A stretch of 64,000 nt of DNA from Trileptium ribeirensis (Eukaryota; Nematoda; Enoplea; Enoplida; Thoracostomopsidae), in contig JASANE010000614.1 of the NCBI GenBank assembly GCA_030248225.1, positions 1 through 64,000 of the forward strand, given 5' to 3'. Below the pieces are notes generated by a model. That model was given only the letters and a program-made list of their open reading frames with translations. It searched no databases and was not told the origin of the DNA. Positions within the stretch are counted from its first letter, which is position 1. Every line of letters starts with the position of its first letter. A program made the position numbers and the translations under genes. Of the stretch, positions 28,101 through 40,706 are shown one piece after another.

Positions 28101-31100
28101 TTAGTAATTAATTAATTCCCGTTACCGTGGGAGTACAGTACACTACGGCTACGTGATATCCAGGAATATACTCGGAATAGCAACGCGTCGCTAGCACTAT
28201 GAGAAACTGAAACTCCCAGTAAAACTATCATGGCACTTTTAATCTGGACATATTTCAAATGTAGAGAACGTATTTCTTGCCTCAAGTCTGCTTTTATAAC
28301 AATACTACTGCACTTTTTAAACGTGGAAAATAATGCATCGTTTACTTCAACCCGATCTGACCCGACCTCCGGGTAGAGACCTCAACCCGACCCGGGCAGT
28401 CCTTCACGTATACCATCTTTAATAACAACTATGCTTGCTCTCAATAACAGGAGTGACATTGGAAAAACGCACTAGCAATAAAACACGCAGTCATAAAACA
28501 TGTGTAGGTCCTACATCTATAGTCCGTGTAGCAGTAATTTATACATTATATAAATTAATCTAACTCTAGTTGGACAACCGTGTTACTAGTGCTAAGCCTA
28601 TAAAAACAACATGTTATCTCGATACTCAAGAAATCATTATGTAAATCCAATGAACTGGAGACGTATTTGATTATTGTCCGATGTGACGAGTTGTTATTGA
28701 TGCTCGACTCATCGCCGCCTTGCAACTACTAATAGTACTTTGTTGTATACTGTAGTATATAGATGTGGTTCTACTCGTTGTTTTAGTAAACTAATTTTGA
28801 GTTCCACGTCTGTAAACCTATCTAAACTGTTAAGCGATAAAAGTAATATTCGCATCGTCGGCAAAATTTTCCAAAAACATATATAGTCACTATTATCGTA
28901 GTATTTATTTATCGATAAGTACATACATTTGCTAAAATAGCCCAAAGTTTGCTAGTAACCCACCAGAGATTCACTAAGCATAACTCAAATTAGAAACTGC
29001 AATATGGCCTGGTTAAATTTGTGGGTTGGGTCGGATCCGCATAAACCTCCACAATATTTAATTTTAGCTAGCCGCACTGATTAATGGACGGGATAGCGTT
29101 GAAACGGTACATACCCCCAAGCAGTAACACCTGTAAATGTCAGAATTGGCTGTGTTGATAAAAACCCGGCATAGGTCCTACACATCGCCCATTTTCTACC
29201 AATAGTTCCAATTAATTGATAGCCGGTGACCGAGTTAGCATCGGTTCGGATCGTCTTACAGCTTGATTTTTTCCACACGATACGGTCTCTAATTCAAATG
29301 AAACTGTTTAGGTTATTCTATTAGCTTATATTATTAGTGTTAGTCGCTTTATTCAATTTATAAGGCTCAAAACATAACCCCGCATCATGAGTCATAAATG
29401 ACTGTAGCTCTTCGAGATAATGCGCAACAAGTTAATATTGAGCAAGTACCGAGCAAGCACTAACCGTACGCTAAGACGAACAGAGACTCTGAGCATCGAA
29501 CGAGCAGTGACAGAACATGGAACATCTGACAAGCGAACATCGAGCGATTGACTAGCGTACATCGAACACGATGCGGTCATTTTTCATGGGTATATTTCCA
29601 CACAAACAGAATCACCATGTTCTAGTTGTTGGTTTGAACGAAATTAGTACTATTATATAAGCAGATCATGCTAACTCAAAGGCGACGTATGCGGATTGAA
29701 CATTTTATAATTTCGGTAAATGGCTAATACGTGTCGTGCTCTACGACTTAAGTTTCGGTCTCATTTTTTTATTTACCATTACCATAACTACTATAAACCA
29801 TCGTCATGAGTCATTCGCAAGTATTCTATTTTTGTTACTATGACTGCACATTTTGCACCACTATCTGCTCCCTACTTACATTATACTACGACTCGTTGGT
29901 TCAGCTTACGGCACATATTACGGTACTAAAGCTAATAAAATGTTCACAGTGTCATACGGAGCAATTACGGTTGGAAATGACATACCGTATGTTCTTTCTA
30001 GATTGCCATTTATTTTTGTTATATATAACTATATAACTGATTGGTGTATTATTATTATATGGTACTGATGCTTTCAAGAGTTGGGATGCAGCAACATTAA
30101 TATATATGCATTCATTAAGCATAATTCTAGACTATCAGTCTTGTTTCAAAGTACATAAACTGGAGCAACACATTAACTTTCTACAGCTCAGCCAGTCTAT
30201 AACCGTGCACGAAAATTTGGTATGACGGCACTTCGCTGACTTACCGATATACAGTATCCGTGCTCAAATGTCAATCAATTTTGCGGATTACTTTTGTGAA
30301 GTTAGTTTTTCTTCCATCAAAAAATTTCATCATTACATATGTACCAAATGAAGACCGAAATAGTAGAAGCTCGTCCAAGCGTGAATTTCTAAGAGTCTTG
30401 CTGTCAGGCGGTACGAATTAGGTACAGGGCTTCGGTTGAAACTTCAATTTGAAGGATCATATAAATCTAGTTACAAATTTTAAGGAACTTGAGCCAAGGT
30501 TTCTCGTGCAACATATGGCCTTTCTTTATAAAGTTTGAACAGCTCTCTACATAAATAATCCACAGCTTTCACGCCCTCATTGCCTACACTGTCCTACGTT
30601 TACGAACTACGTGATCATTTGGTGACGATAGAAAAGACAGATTATCTTTATTCCACTACAGGCTGGGGAATGATGTATAACTAAAAATAAAGCTTGGACT
30701 GGTCACACGAATAACATGTCGTGCTACAAATATTTGTAAACCAATCTCCTTCTCGCAGCGATAGATCTGGTTTTTTTCAGGAATATTATGCAACAGTAAT
30801 ACGCCGCGATTAGGTTATCAACGACGTTCCAAAGCTCAAGCTTAAAAAGGACACGTGATTGTGCAACCGACTCGCAACACAGCTATTTGCACACTTTAAC
30901 AGAATAACATGTGTAAAAAGCGCTGGTTATTCACAAACATGTATGTACGTTATAAGTCAACAGTGAAATACGTCATACATAGTATATATACTTACAGTCT
31001 CCTGTCCGGTGAATGTGCGTCAAACTATTTTCAGTGATGCACGTTGCCTTTTGCTGAACTACCGTTGGAAGGTCCAGCTGAAACAGAAGCTCATTCCCAA

Positions 31101-34100
31101 TCAAAATTACTAAATAATGAAACACCGTTAACTTTGCTCATATGAAAAAAAATGCCTATAAGCGTTATACAGTGTAAAAACAGTTTAAATACAGAAGTGA
31201 CTTTACAGTTTCATGTTTTCCAGATGACACAAGCGTTAAGAATAAAACCCAAGATCACACTATGTAGTATCTCACAAGCGAGGGTGAAACGGAGCGAGTG
31301 CGATTTCATCAAGTTGTGATTCTGTGTAATCACTTGCAACAGGCTTTGTGTTTGAAGAATATATTACACTAAGATCTTTGTAACCATGAACCTATTAAAA
31401 ATCCCAAAATCTCGTCGGCTTTAAACCGATCGAATACAACTGAAAACGCACGAAGCATTCTTGCTGCTCTCTATATAATCAAACCATCGTATCCAGCATA
31501 CAGAAAAACGTATACATAGTCATCCTTTATACCCTGTACCTGACACAGAACCAAGATACTGAATACAGACTATATTGCGGAAATTGGATTCATTGACCCT
31601 AAACCCATCGAAACCCCACAAAAAGGCACGAAATATGCGCACTGGACTCCATATAACCAAATCATTGTGTTCAGCGTTCAGAAAACCCTATATAGACTAT
31701 TCTTGAAGCCTGCAAGCAATACATAACCAAACAAATGAAAACACATATTTTGGAAATCAGATTTGTCGACCTTAATGCCATTAAACCCCAAGAAAATATA
31801 TTATAATATCACTAAGCTGAACTCTATATAGCAAAGCCATCGTATCCAGTGTGCGTTATAACCTAACAGGACCACATATTATGGTAAAAACACGCAATAC
31901 CATGCCGAAATTTGAAAAATCGCTATTTCTGGCAAAGGATTGACAATCCATATTCGGGCCCACGGCGGTCCAGGAAGTGATCCCACGATCCCACCAAAAC
32001 TTAGTGGTCTGCAAAATTGCAATGAGTTGATTCTGTACGATGGCGTCTATTTTTCGACGGGAAGCTTGTGTTGAGAGATATGGACTGCGAAAGACTGATA
32101 CCCATATGGCTGAGTTTGGCAAAGAACCCCTAAAAATCTATGTTTGTCATTTTGAACCGGAAAATGGGGTAGGAGCTATTCGCGTTCAACTAAAGAGCAC
32201 ATCATCGTCACTTTTGCTGTCGAAAAAATAAACTTTGTCGGCATCCGTCCGTCCAAAAATGAGTTATGAATACAGCGACAAACAAAAAAGAAGTTTTCAC
32301 GATTTTCTAATTAGCGGCCTCGGTGAAACACCGCTCGCTCTATTTCTATGAGCGATTTAATTTCCTGCTCAAATTATATTATAAGTAACCTTGTGCAACC
32401 GGAATGCAAGCAATGGTATAAAGTAGGCGATTCATTATAACCCGGGTTCTAACTAAACCAGTTTATTACAATGTCTGCAAGAATGTTTTACCGCATTCAC
32501 ACTTATTCTTTGTAATGTGTGCAAGAATGTTTGTAACGCAGTCGCTTACACTTTCTTTGTAACGTGGGCAAGAATGTTTGTAAAGCAGTCGCTTACACTT
32601 TCTTTGTAACGTGGGCAAGAATGTTTGTAACGAAGTCGCTTACACTTTCTTTGTAACGTGGGCAAGAATGTTTGTAAAGCAGTCGCTTACACTTTCTTTG
32701 TAATGTGGGCAAGAATGTTTGTAACGTAGTCGATTACACTTTCTTTGTAATGTGGGCAAAAATGTTTGTAACGCAGCCCTTACACTTTCTTTGTAATGTG
32801 GGCAAGAATGTTTGCAACGCAGTCGCTTACACTTTCTTTGTAATGCGGGCAAGAATGTTTGTAACGCAGTCGCTTAATCTTTCTTTGTAATATCGGCAAG
32901 AATGTTTGTAAAGCAGTCGCTTACACTTTCTTTGTAATGTGGGCAAGAATGTTTGTAAAGCAGTCGCTTACACTTTCTTTGTAATGTGGGCAAGAATGTT
33001 TGTAAAGCAGTCGCTTACACTTTCTTTGTAATGTGGGCAAGAATGTTTGTAACGCAGTAGCTTACACTTCCTTTGTAATGTGGGCAAGAATGTTTGTAAC
33101 GCAGTCGCTTACACTTTCTTTGTAATGTGGGCAAGAATGTTTGTAACGCAGCCCTTACACTTTCTTTGTAATGTGGGCAAGAATGTTTGTAACGCAGGCA
33201 CTTACACTTTCTTTGTAATGTGGGCAAGAATGTTTGTAACGCAATCACACTTTCCTTGTAATGTGGGCAAGAATGTTTGTAACGCAGTCGCTTACACTTT
33301 CTTTGTAATGCGGGCAAGCATGTTCGTAACGCAGTAGCTTACACTTTCTTTGTAATGTGGGCAAGAATGTTTGTAACGTAGTCGATTACACTTTCTTTGT
33401 AATGTGGGCAAAAATGTTTGTAACGCAGCCCTTACACTTTCTTTGTAATGTGGGCAAGAATGTTTGTAACGCAGGCACTTACACTTTCTTTGTAATGTGG
33501 GCAAGAATGTTTGTAACGCAGTCGCTTACACTTTCTTTGTAATGCGGGCAAGCATGTTCGTAACGCACACGCTTACACTCATTCTTTCCAATGTCTGGAA
33601 AAATATATGTAAAGCCCATGCTTAAATTCATTTTTCCAATGTCTGTAAGAATGTTTGTAATTCACACATCTACAGGCATTCTATTTTTCATATTTTTTAT
33701 TCATTTATACATCCATCACGACAAAGCTGTGCTCTTCTCACAAGCAAAATTTCACTTATAAACTTCGATGCGTAATTTCCACGCTCGCGGATAATACCTA
33801 TTTTTAAATTGCCACATCCCTTGGCCAACCTTCACAAACCATGTATGATTTGGCGGTTTTGAGTTCAATATTTGAATGTGATTACAGAAATATTCGAGGT
33901 TGAAGAAACTGATAACGTAGTTCATTCTAGTGTATCTGTAACCGAATTATACACGGTACTTAAAGCACTGACGTACCTCGTCTTATGGTGTCATGTTGCC
34001 GGATGAAAAAGGTCATCGCATAATAATGTACTTTAAAGCATTTTCAACCAAATAATTTTACAAAAATCTTTAAAATCACTGCAAACTGCGGTTGTTTTAT

Positions 34101-37100
34101 GACTAAAAATTACATAATAATGTGACAGCATGCAAGCTTAACACATAAGAAAACACGCCTTCATACAATATTCTGCAGCATTAACAGAAGTCAAAAACAA
34201 AGCAAACTAACTGACAGTTTTGACAGACACTAACTTCGACGAAGCGAGACGATTTCAATAGACCATTTTGTTTGAGTCGAAAATATAAGCTATCAAAACC
34301 AGCGCCGAAATTCACTATCTAAAAATTGACTATAAACATTTTGAAGGTTGAATGCGACACGTCATGAATATCGCAAAAAGCAGAACACACTAAATCTTTG
34401 CTGCTAGAAACACAGTCACAGAGGCTAAACGCAAAGCGCAAGATTAAGAATATACCACATTACATTTTACATGTAACTTAATTCTTTTGGCGGTATATAA
34501 TAGAACGACATCGAAACAGAAAGCTATAATTTTAGTTAATATGCATTGCATACTGTGTTTGATGTTATCTTAAAGCTTCGGAAGTTTCATGCATGGAGAA
34601 GAAATCCGTTGGATTCATTGACAATGCAAATCATTCAACTCCAAAAAGAGCCTTCGAAAGTTTACAAATGATATAATATACGTAATAAGTTGAGAAATGC
34701 AGAAATAATTACCTAAAATCGTGTTCTTATCATACCATATTGTGTTAACATTGAGCCTATGTGTGAAAAAGTAAGGCGCCACTATCTCCGCGAAATTAAA
34801 ACTCTATGGTTCAAGCATAATTTAAAAAGAAACATATTCAGAACATATACAAAATTCGAAATCCTTTATAGCAAACAAATAGTAGCAGAGTGATTATCAT
34901 GACAAGACGTAAAGCAGGGACCTCCATGTGACTCCTATGAATTTTCAGATTTCGAGATAATGTGGAAACGACGGTGCTTATGGTAACACTGGACAATGGA
35001 CTTCATGAGTGAATCTCTAAAGTTAAATAAGGCAGGTATGACCATGATTATTTCGCGGTATACTTCTCAAAGAGGAAGTCACTTAACCTACTTATATAAG
35101 GCTTGGGACAAAATGCCATCGGTTGACCAAGTCGTATTACAGAGTCTTCCTATACATATTGTGAGTACGATATTTAGAAATATATAACCCACATTACAAA
35201 GAGAAATATAACGTATTATTTATCTAACATATTACAGATGATTAAAATAATGGTTCTTTTCCGTTATCCCCCAGCCCGCGTTTGTCCAATAATGGTCAGA
35301 TTCTGGAAATTTTGGTATTTTTGTGATCCTCGAGATTCATCTGATCATTTAAACAAAAAAATCGAATTTTAAAATTTTCGATTTTTTCGGGTTCCAAGGA
35401 TTCCCAATTCCTTGGGAACCCAAAAAAATTGTTAAAATTCGATTTTACCCACCATTCAACACAGCTTGACAAGCTGAATCGAATGGTGTTATTTTTAACG
35501 AGATCCGTTAACCGGATCCTACGTTATGGCCAAAAACTGTTCAATTACTGAGCCTCTCAGCCTCCGATAGTTTAGGATCCGGTAACTGGGTCTCGTTAAA
35601 ACTAACACCATTCGATACAGCTTATCATGCTGCGTCGAATGGTGGGTAAAAATCCTATTTTAAGAAATTTTTTTTCGGATCCCAAGGGGGCGGCACCCTT
35701 GGGACCCGAAAAAATCGAAAATTTTAAAAATTCGACTTTTTGGTTGAAGTGATCAGGGACGGTCTCGAGGATCAAAAAAATACCAAAATTTTCAGAATCT
35801 GACCATTTTGGGGCAAACGCGGGCTGGGCGGGATAACGGAAAAGAACCAAAATAATTTCTGACAACTAGGCAACCTGCCTTAACTGCTAGCTCCTTGCAA
35901 ATACTGTGATTTGGACCGAGAACGCATTTTTTAGGGCAGACACTTCAAATAATGTCGCTACAGAATCCATGTTTGCAACGAAAAACAAACATATTACAAA
36001 TAATGCTTGAATAGGAAACACATATACAAGTATATCATCACCATGTACAGAAGTTGAGTATATTATATACAAGTTGATTATTTCGTTACATACATCGTGA
36101 TAATTTCAATTTTCAGTTTGTTTCTGATAGTGTACAACACATACTAATGTAGAACTCGAATAATTGCTAAGCATTAATGCAAACAATTATAACGCCGTCC
36201 CTCACCTGCGTGTCACCGCTGTGTGTCGATAACCAAGTTCTGATAATGTTATCCACAGACCAAACACGAATAAAGTAGCCACTAAAATAGATTTATAACA
36301 ATTAGTCCAAAGACCGCAAGCCTTAGAACTATTACACAATGACTTCCCATTTCTGAGGTAATAAGGATATAAGGATCTTGTTTTAGAGATTAATCAATGA
36401 GCGCCGCCTTTCACGGAGTGGCTAATCTTCGAGTAACTACCATAAAGCTACGTTTTGAAATATGGCTGGATTTTTGGTTTTTTCTTTGAAGCTCCAAGAA
36501 CTTTGCAGTGTGTATACCTAAGGGCGCACGATTGATACATAAGTACTCCACAAACATGGTGTGATTGATGTTACCGAACTACCTCTGTAGTGTAAAAACT
36601 GATGTTCATTTTGACTTACTGGTCAATCGATACAAAGCCGGTAGGTGGAGACACCAAAACCGTTTTTCGGGTGATTATTCCATGATTTTAGCTGTTCCAA
36701 TGGCGAAATCTAATAATTTAGACACAAATTGGACTTCTGTGCGTTTCTCTGTTCATTCCACTCCGAAATCCCACAATAAACACTTGTATCCACTATGCTG
36801 ACCTAAGACATGCACTCATGCAACACGTTTCCAATAACAAATACTTCAGGCTGAAATACAGTTCGCCACGGCAGTACTATGAGTAATTGCAATAATTGCA
36901 CACAAGTATTGAGTGTATCGTACCTAGTGACCACTACAGTCAAAAACTTTGTTCCCAATGTCAAGAATTCGAAATGAAGAGCTACCTATAACTTACTGTT
37001 AACGTAGCTGTGAATAACCGAAACCTAAATAAGTCAGGAAGTGAAATTTTTAGGCGGAACCGGAACCTGCTTACGAATACGATAAATTTGAGCATTTCGT

Positions 37101-40100
37101 TTGTTCGGAGTCAACGATAGGCATATAGGGTACTTAGTTGGTCAAACACGTTAATTTCTTTGTTTAAAGGTATATTGGCTGCATCGTTAACCCCTGTACT
37201 GCTGCATAGTTATAAATGCTAAATTCTGGTAACAACAAAATTGTGTAATTTTGGCATTTTTTCAATTAGCTGCAGGTTGAAGGCTATATTAAGGTTACAG
37301 ATGTTTTGGGCAGCTAGATACGATGAATGCAATTGTACTTACATAAGGCAGCAAATTCGGCAAGCATGAGGGGCTTAAACATATAAAAAAAATGTTCTTG
37401 AAATCTGTGACATAAATTTTAAATGTTTTCACCTTGTTAATATGATGAACGATGACAAATCCTACGTGATCAGAAGAAAAATCGTACTGGATGTAGCCGC
37501 AATTTTACCAACCTACACCAAGAAACCAACAAGAGACCCGTTTCCAAAATTGGTCAACCCATGTGGTTACTTTGTGAAAAAATCTGGATGAAAATGTGTG
37601 TAATACTGACTACACGTATAGTAAATGTGCTTAGGTCTAATTAACTGAAAATGACACATTTTGGCAGCTGCCACAAAATTTTGCACTTCTTGACACTCAT
37701 CCGTGTTATCACTATATTAGCAAGCAAGCCCAACCTTTCCCATATTTATGCGGACAAGCCACTAATGTGCACCGAAAATTTACAGCCACTGCTTCTCTTA
37801 TTGTACTACCGTGGGTGTGTTTTGCCTATCCGTGCTTTGACGGGTTCCCAAGAAGCTCAATTTGCAAGCTCGAATTAGGCGATGAACCACGATTAACCAA
37901 ACTCATCCGTTTTCCCTGACTGGCGAACCACTAGCACTAAAAACTTATAAGTAAAATGTTTTACTGAAATATCATAGCCATAGGACCCATTATTTCAGCT
38001 TCCAATGATCAAAAACAATAAAATTCCTGACCCCGGCTTCGTGACCCCTATTTCTAGGGCCCTACCGAACTCCTATTGTCAATTGCTTTATCTACTTCTC
38101 TGTCGCCTACATCAGTGATGTGATTGTTGATGAGTTTTTGTTATAAAAGAACAAAAAATATATATGTTATCGCTATTGTGGAGATTCATAGTATTTATAA
38201 AAATATAGTAAGAATGTAGCTAGAAATAAAAGTACAGTCACTATTGCGGACGTTGAGTAAAACCTATACAGTGCATTACCCTAGGGTGTTATATATACAA
38301 CATTAGATCATCTCTGTGGAATCGTATAAGAAAAAAAACTTTATAAATTATATTAATGCCTTTATTATTGTATGTTTTGTCAGCCTTACACTGTTCTACT
38401 CGTTATCGATTGCAACCCAGGTAGAAAATGCTAAAATAGTCTCTTATTCCAACATCAATTTTCGGCGAACGTTATTAAACTGCTCGAATATTCAGCCAAA
38501 TCAGCAGTTTTCTACAATGTATAATAGTTTATAATATTAAAAAAACAGTATATAACGTATTTCGGATAGATAGCAATGACACTCACTCCTTATAGGACAA
38601 TAGGATAATAAGGGTTAATTGCATCACAGCCAAAAAATTTAACCACACCAACTAATTTGTTCATAAGTTATAGATGTTGCAATAAAATTATTGTGTTTAA
38701 GATCCAGGCATACCTGTCTTTGTTCACAATAGCTAGTGCCTCAATTTGGAAATGCTGTATTATCCGCAAGTTGATTCGATTCGATTCTCGGTAAGACTAA
38801 ATATTTGAGTTTTTACGCATTACTGTGTATAAACACACGACAGTAAATTTCTGCACACAGTTTGTACCTTAGGTATTGTTTAAATCTAGTTTTAAAAATT
38901 TGAAAGTATACTTCTGTCAAATATAGTGAATAAAATTTTTTAAAGAAGCGCACAATAATTAATGGTTGCAATTACCTCTTAGGTAAACCTATGCATGATA
39001 TATTTGTAAATATAGATTAAGTATAATGAACAAAGCTTTGCCAATATCAACGGGACAGCTTTAATTCATGGATGATTTAATTTTAATGGCGAACTCGAAT
39101 AGCAACAAAGACCAAACAAAAGAAATCTGTTACGATAAAAATGACTGAAAAGGCGCGCTCACATTATACAACCTAAATTCAATTAATTTTCTTTTCATAA
39201 AGTACCACCAAGAATCGCGATGATCGGCTATACTAAAAAGTGTGACACTCTTCAGCGTTCCCTTACTATCTCCTGTGGTACGTCGCGGTCGTTTTCACAC
39301 TTAACCCTTCCAGGTTCATGACCCACTTGGTGGGTCATAGACATGACTACCTCACTCATGTTCTTGGACCACCGACTTGTACTCCACAAAAGCGAGATAA
39401 TTGAGCATTAAACGTTTCGTTGCGATGTCACATTTTAAGTTTCACATTTCCTGCGGCGTTCTAATCGAAGTAAGAAAGCAGTTTGTTAACAGATAACACA
39501 ACAAGCAGCAGCTAACTCGGCGTTAAGCAGAAATGCTATTTATCAGATGTGTTGTGACCAACAATACTGATTGGTTGGCGCCGCATCTGTAGCGTTTTAA
39601 AAACACAATTTTGGTCCCGAAACTTACTCGAAAATAAAAATGTTCTAATCTGAACCCAAAAATTAAACGCAGGATGTGGAACTTACTTTCACCGACTCGC
39701 AGGTTGTAAGCATGGTTTATATGTACTATGTAACTGTTGCATATACGAAACAGTATAGCAAAACATATCCCTTGATTTTCGAAATATACATTTTAATGCA
39801 ACACAAATATTAATAATATGCAACGATCACTGTCGGATTCATCACTGGGGCGGGACGTGGAGAAGAGATGCCCTCGTCACAGCACAGACTTACCATACAA
39901 CGTGAAATATGTGAACGAAGATTAAAAATTGGTGCTTAAATAGTAATAGTCGAAAAATTTCAGTAAATAACCACCCCCTTGTCAGAAAAACTTTATCAAA
40001 CCCGCCCCTAGATTTTCTGGATCCGCCACTGGGGACGATTGCAAGAAAAGCCAGACATACAAACATGCGAAATGGTATCACGACAGCAATCAGGAAAGAT

Positions 40101-40706
40101 GAATGTGGACACCACCCTTCGGACTTGTTTTGGACTAAATTCTCTGAAATTGAGACGTAGAACGTGAAAAATTCACGCCTTCGACGTGCAGATGTTTCTT
40201 GACTTTTAAATTGCCAGTCTTTTATAAGAAAAATCGAAGACCTAGCAGTCGCCTCGCACTATATGCGCGCACGCAACGTAAATAGCGGATATTACTGGAA
40301 TTCAATACACTAACAAAATTTTTGTCAGTGAATGTGCCTACACGCTACAGTACACAGACAATGCAAGGAACAGCCAGCCAGTCACAAATTATGTCTCTTC
40401 AGCAGAAAATCCTGGCGTCGTCCCTGTATAGCTGTAAAGTATTAAACGGCAACTATTAACACAGCACAGAACAGAGTTACTTTTTTATTTACAGTTCAAA
40501 AACCTTTAATCAGACCACGGGTGACGAAGCTAAACATCAATCAACATAACCTCAACAACAAACTCTTACCGATTAATCAATGGCGAACGCCGTGCACTTT
40601 TAGCAGCAAACTGCGTAATAAATTTGTCTTCAAAGTACCCAAGCCTCGAAATTGATGCTTTACTTACGGTGCTGCTATCGTTGGTTCTAGCTACACTGCC
40701 AGACAT
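10155..40706 (-). CDS. TYW4 (LCMT2): tRNA wybutosine-synthesizing protein 4 (leucine carboxyl methyltransferase 2), complete, 13 exons
   Basis: Exons in order: 40706-40570, 36281-36206, 34318-34235, 31077-30996, 26454-26308, 24786-24587, 23474-23267, 21822-21451, 20469-20161, 17851-17757, 15439-15240, 11472-11325, 10322-10155. They total 2226 nt and give 741 residues with no internal stop; each junction keeps phase and has GT/AG. TYW4 uses SAM to methylate and methoxycarbonylate the carboxyl side chain of the wybutosine intermediate at position 37 of tRNA-Phe. Residues 1-310 are the LCM methyltransferase: RTNDSSTVSKASISR near the start, the SAM loop GAGFDSLYFRLK at 76-87, LLPVDLR, a Ser-Glu-Cys-Val segment, YEQINP, and IEPFDEFEMMHLKCGHY. 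About 320-741 is a kelch propeller with LIVGGR, VISGG, LILIGG, LIVIGG and the family-typical GGGGNCFSFGT at 717-727. Length is close to vertebrate LCMT2 (about 690). The start is the first ATG after an in-frame gap, MSGSV. Exon 8 (residues 312-435) is the most diverged. Confidence 0.93.
12296..12683. mobile_element. MITE-like element with ~45-bp terminal inverted repeats
   Basis: The left arm 12296-12340 (starting AGAGTGTGGTACTCATG) and right arm 12637-12683 (ending CACACTCT) are imperfect inverted complements over about 45 bp. The interior has three GGAGG-containing short repeats. ATTCGTGATGAACTCTT before it and ATTCATAATGAACTCTT after it form imperfect direct repeats. It lies in TYW4 intron 11. 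Open frames on both strands inside it are not genes. Confidence 0.55.
19346..19747. mobile_element. MITE-like element with G-rich interior
   Basis: Termini ATAACTGGCCTGTCCACAG (19346-19364) and CTGTGAACAGACCAGTATA (19729-19747) are inverted repeats with a few mismatches. Just inside each end are many G or C runs of four to nine, unlike the surrounding AT-rich DNA. The core is AT-rich. It lies in TYW4 intron 9 and has no coding capacity. Confidence 0.6.
21975..22370. repeat. CCCGACCC-rich dispersed element
   Basis: Two blocks (about 21980-22025 and 22280-22365) carry repeated CCGACCC and end in CGACTTCCATCTTTAAT. A related block at about 28340-28415 has the same CCCGACC repeats and a similar CCATCTTTAAT ending. 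It lies in TYW4 intron 7. No termini could be defined. Confidence 0.45.
23527..23662. repeat. dispersed repeat, copy 2
   Basis: Same-orientation partner of 2823-2958, sharing the blocks TTTTGAGTAAA, a long T-run, CACTAGAAAGACGCAT and ATCGTC. It starts about 50 bp upstream (in the TYW4 sense) of exon 7. Confidence 0.5.
26690..27250. repeat. AATTAG-rich diverged tandem repeats
   Basis: Blocks of CTAATTAG/TTAATTAG recur at about 26690, 26860, 27000 and 27218. They alternate with a diverged spacer carrying GAAAACCCCSGRGYGCAA (26796 and 26947, about 150 bp apart). The inverted character of AATT blocks allows many local hairpins. It lies in TYW4 intron 4, upstream of exon 5. Confidence 0.6.
28340..28415. 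repeat. second CCCGACCC-rich block
   Basis: Shares CAACCCGACCC and the CCATCTTTAAT ending with the element at 21975-22370. It is a dispersed repeat fragment in TYW4 intron 4. Confidence 0.45.
31440..32345 (-). repeat. composite repeat with internal ~170-bp tandem units, copy A
   Basis: Three diverged units at about 31440-31860 (landmarks CTCTATATAATC, ACTCCATATAACC and CTCTATATAGC, about 170 bp apart) are followed by a unique part to about 32345. The whole is the reverse complement of 61552-62720. Shared strings include GAAATTTGA, GCTATTTCTGGCAAAGG and GTCGCTGT. It lies in TYW4 intron 3. Confidence 0.7.
32470..33570. repeat. 47-48-bp minisatellite, about 23 copies
   Basis: The unit is built from AAGAATGTTTGTAACGCAG, TCGCTTACAC and TTTCTTTGTAATGTGGGC. 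Because many units are 48 bp, repeat open frames appear on both strands (Cys/His/Lys-rich on minus), and these are artefacts. 32700-32870 and 33350-33540 share the same succession of unit variants, which suggests a higher-order duplication. Degenerate units trail off at 33570-33680. It lies in TYW4 intron 3. Confidence 0.9.
35252..35848. mobile_element. foldback MITE, hAT-like, with perfect 8-bp target duplication
   Basis: The 597-bp element starts GGTTCTTTTCCGTTATCC and ends with its inverted complement. The arms are imperfect inverted repeats over most of the element, so it folds into one long hairpin with nested hairpins inside. AAAATAAT is present directly on both sides (35244-35251 and 35849-35856), an 8-bp duplication as made by hAT-type transposases. 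No transposase is encoded. It lies in TYW4 intron 2. Confidence 0.8.
39317..39337. repeat. 9-bp hairpin next to TTAACCCTT
   Basis: ATGACCCAC, a TTG loop and GTGGGTCAT form a perfect hairpin 13 bp after TTAACCCTTCCAGG at 39301. A TTAACCC end with a sub-terminal hairpin recalls piggyBac-type termini, but no matching opposite end was found. It lies in TYW4 intron 1. Confidence 0.4.

Noticed and set aside
32640..33542. Repetitive Cys/His/Lys-rich open frames on both strands
   Set aside because: They arise from a 48-bp minisatellite whose unit is a multiple of three. Frames are open on both strands and drift with unit length.
32470..33570. CRISPR array
   Set aside because: Repeats are contiguous with no unique spacers, there are no cas genes, and the DNA is clearly eukaryotic.
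39301..39340. piggyBac element
   Set aside because: Only one TTAACCCTT end with a hairpin is visible. The nearest AAGGGTTAA (about 38611) lies on the wrong side to form a pair.
39890..40081. Minus open frame containing GGSRKSRGGF
   Set aside because: The string is the translation of CAGTGGCGGATCCAG-type transposon ends. No paired end or target duplication was found, so it is neither a gene nor a defined element.
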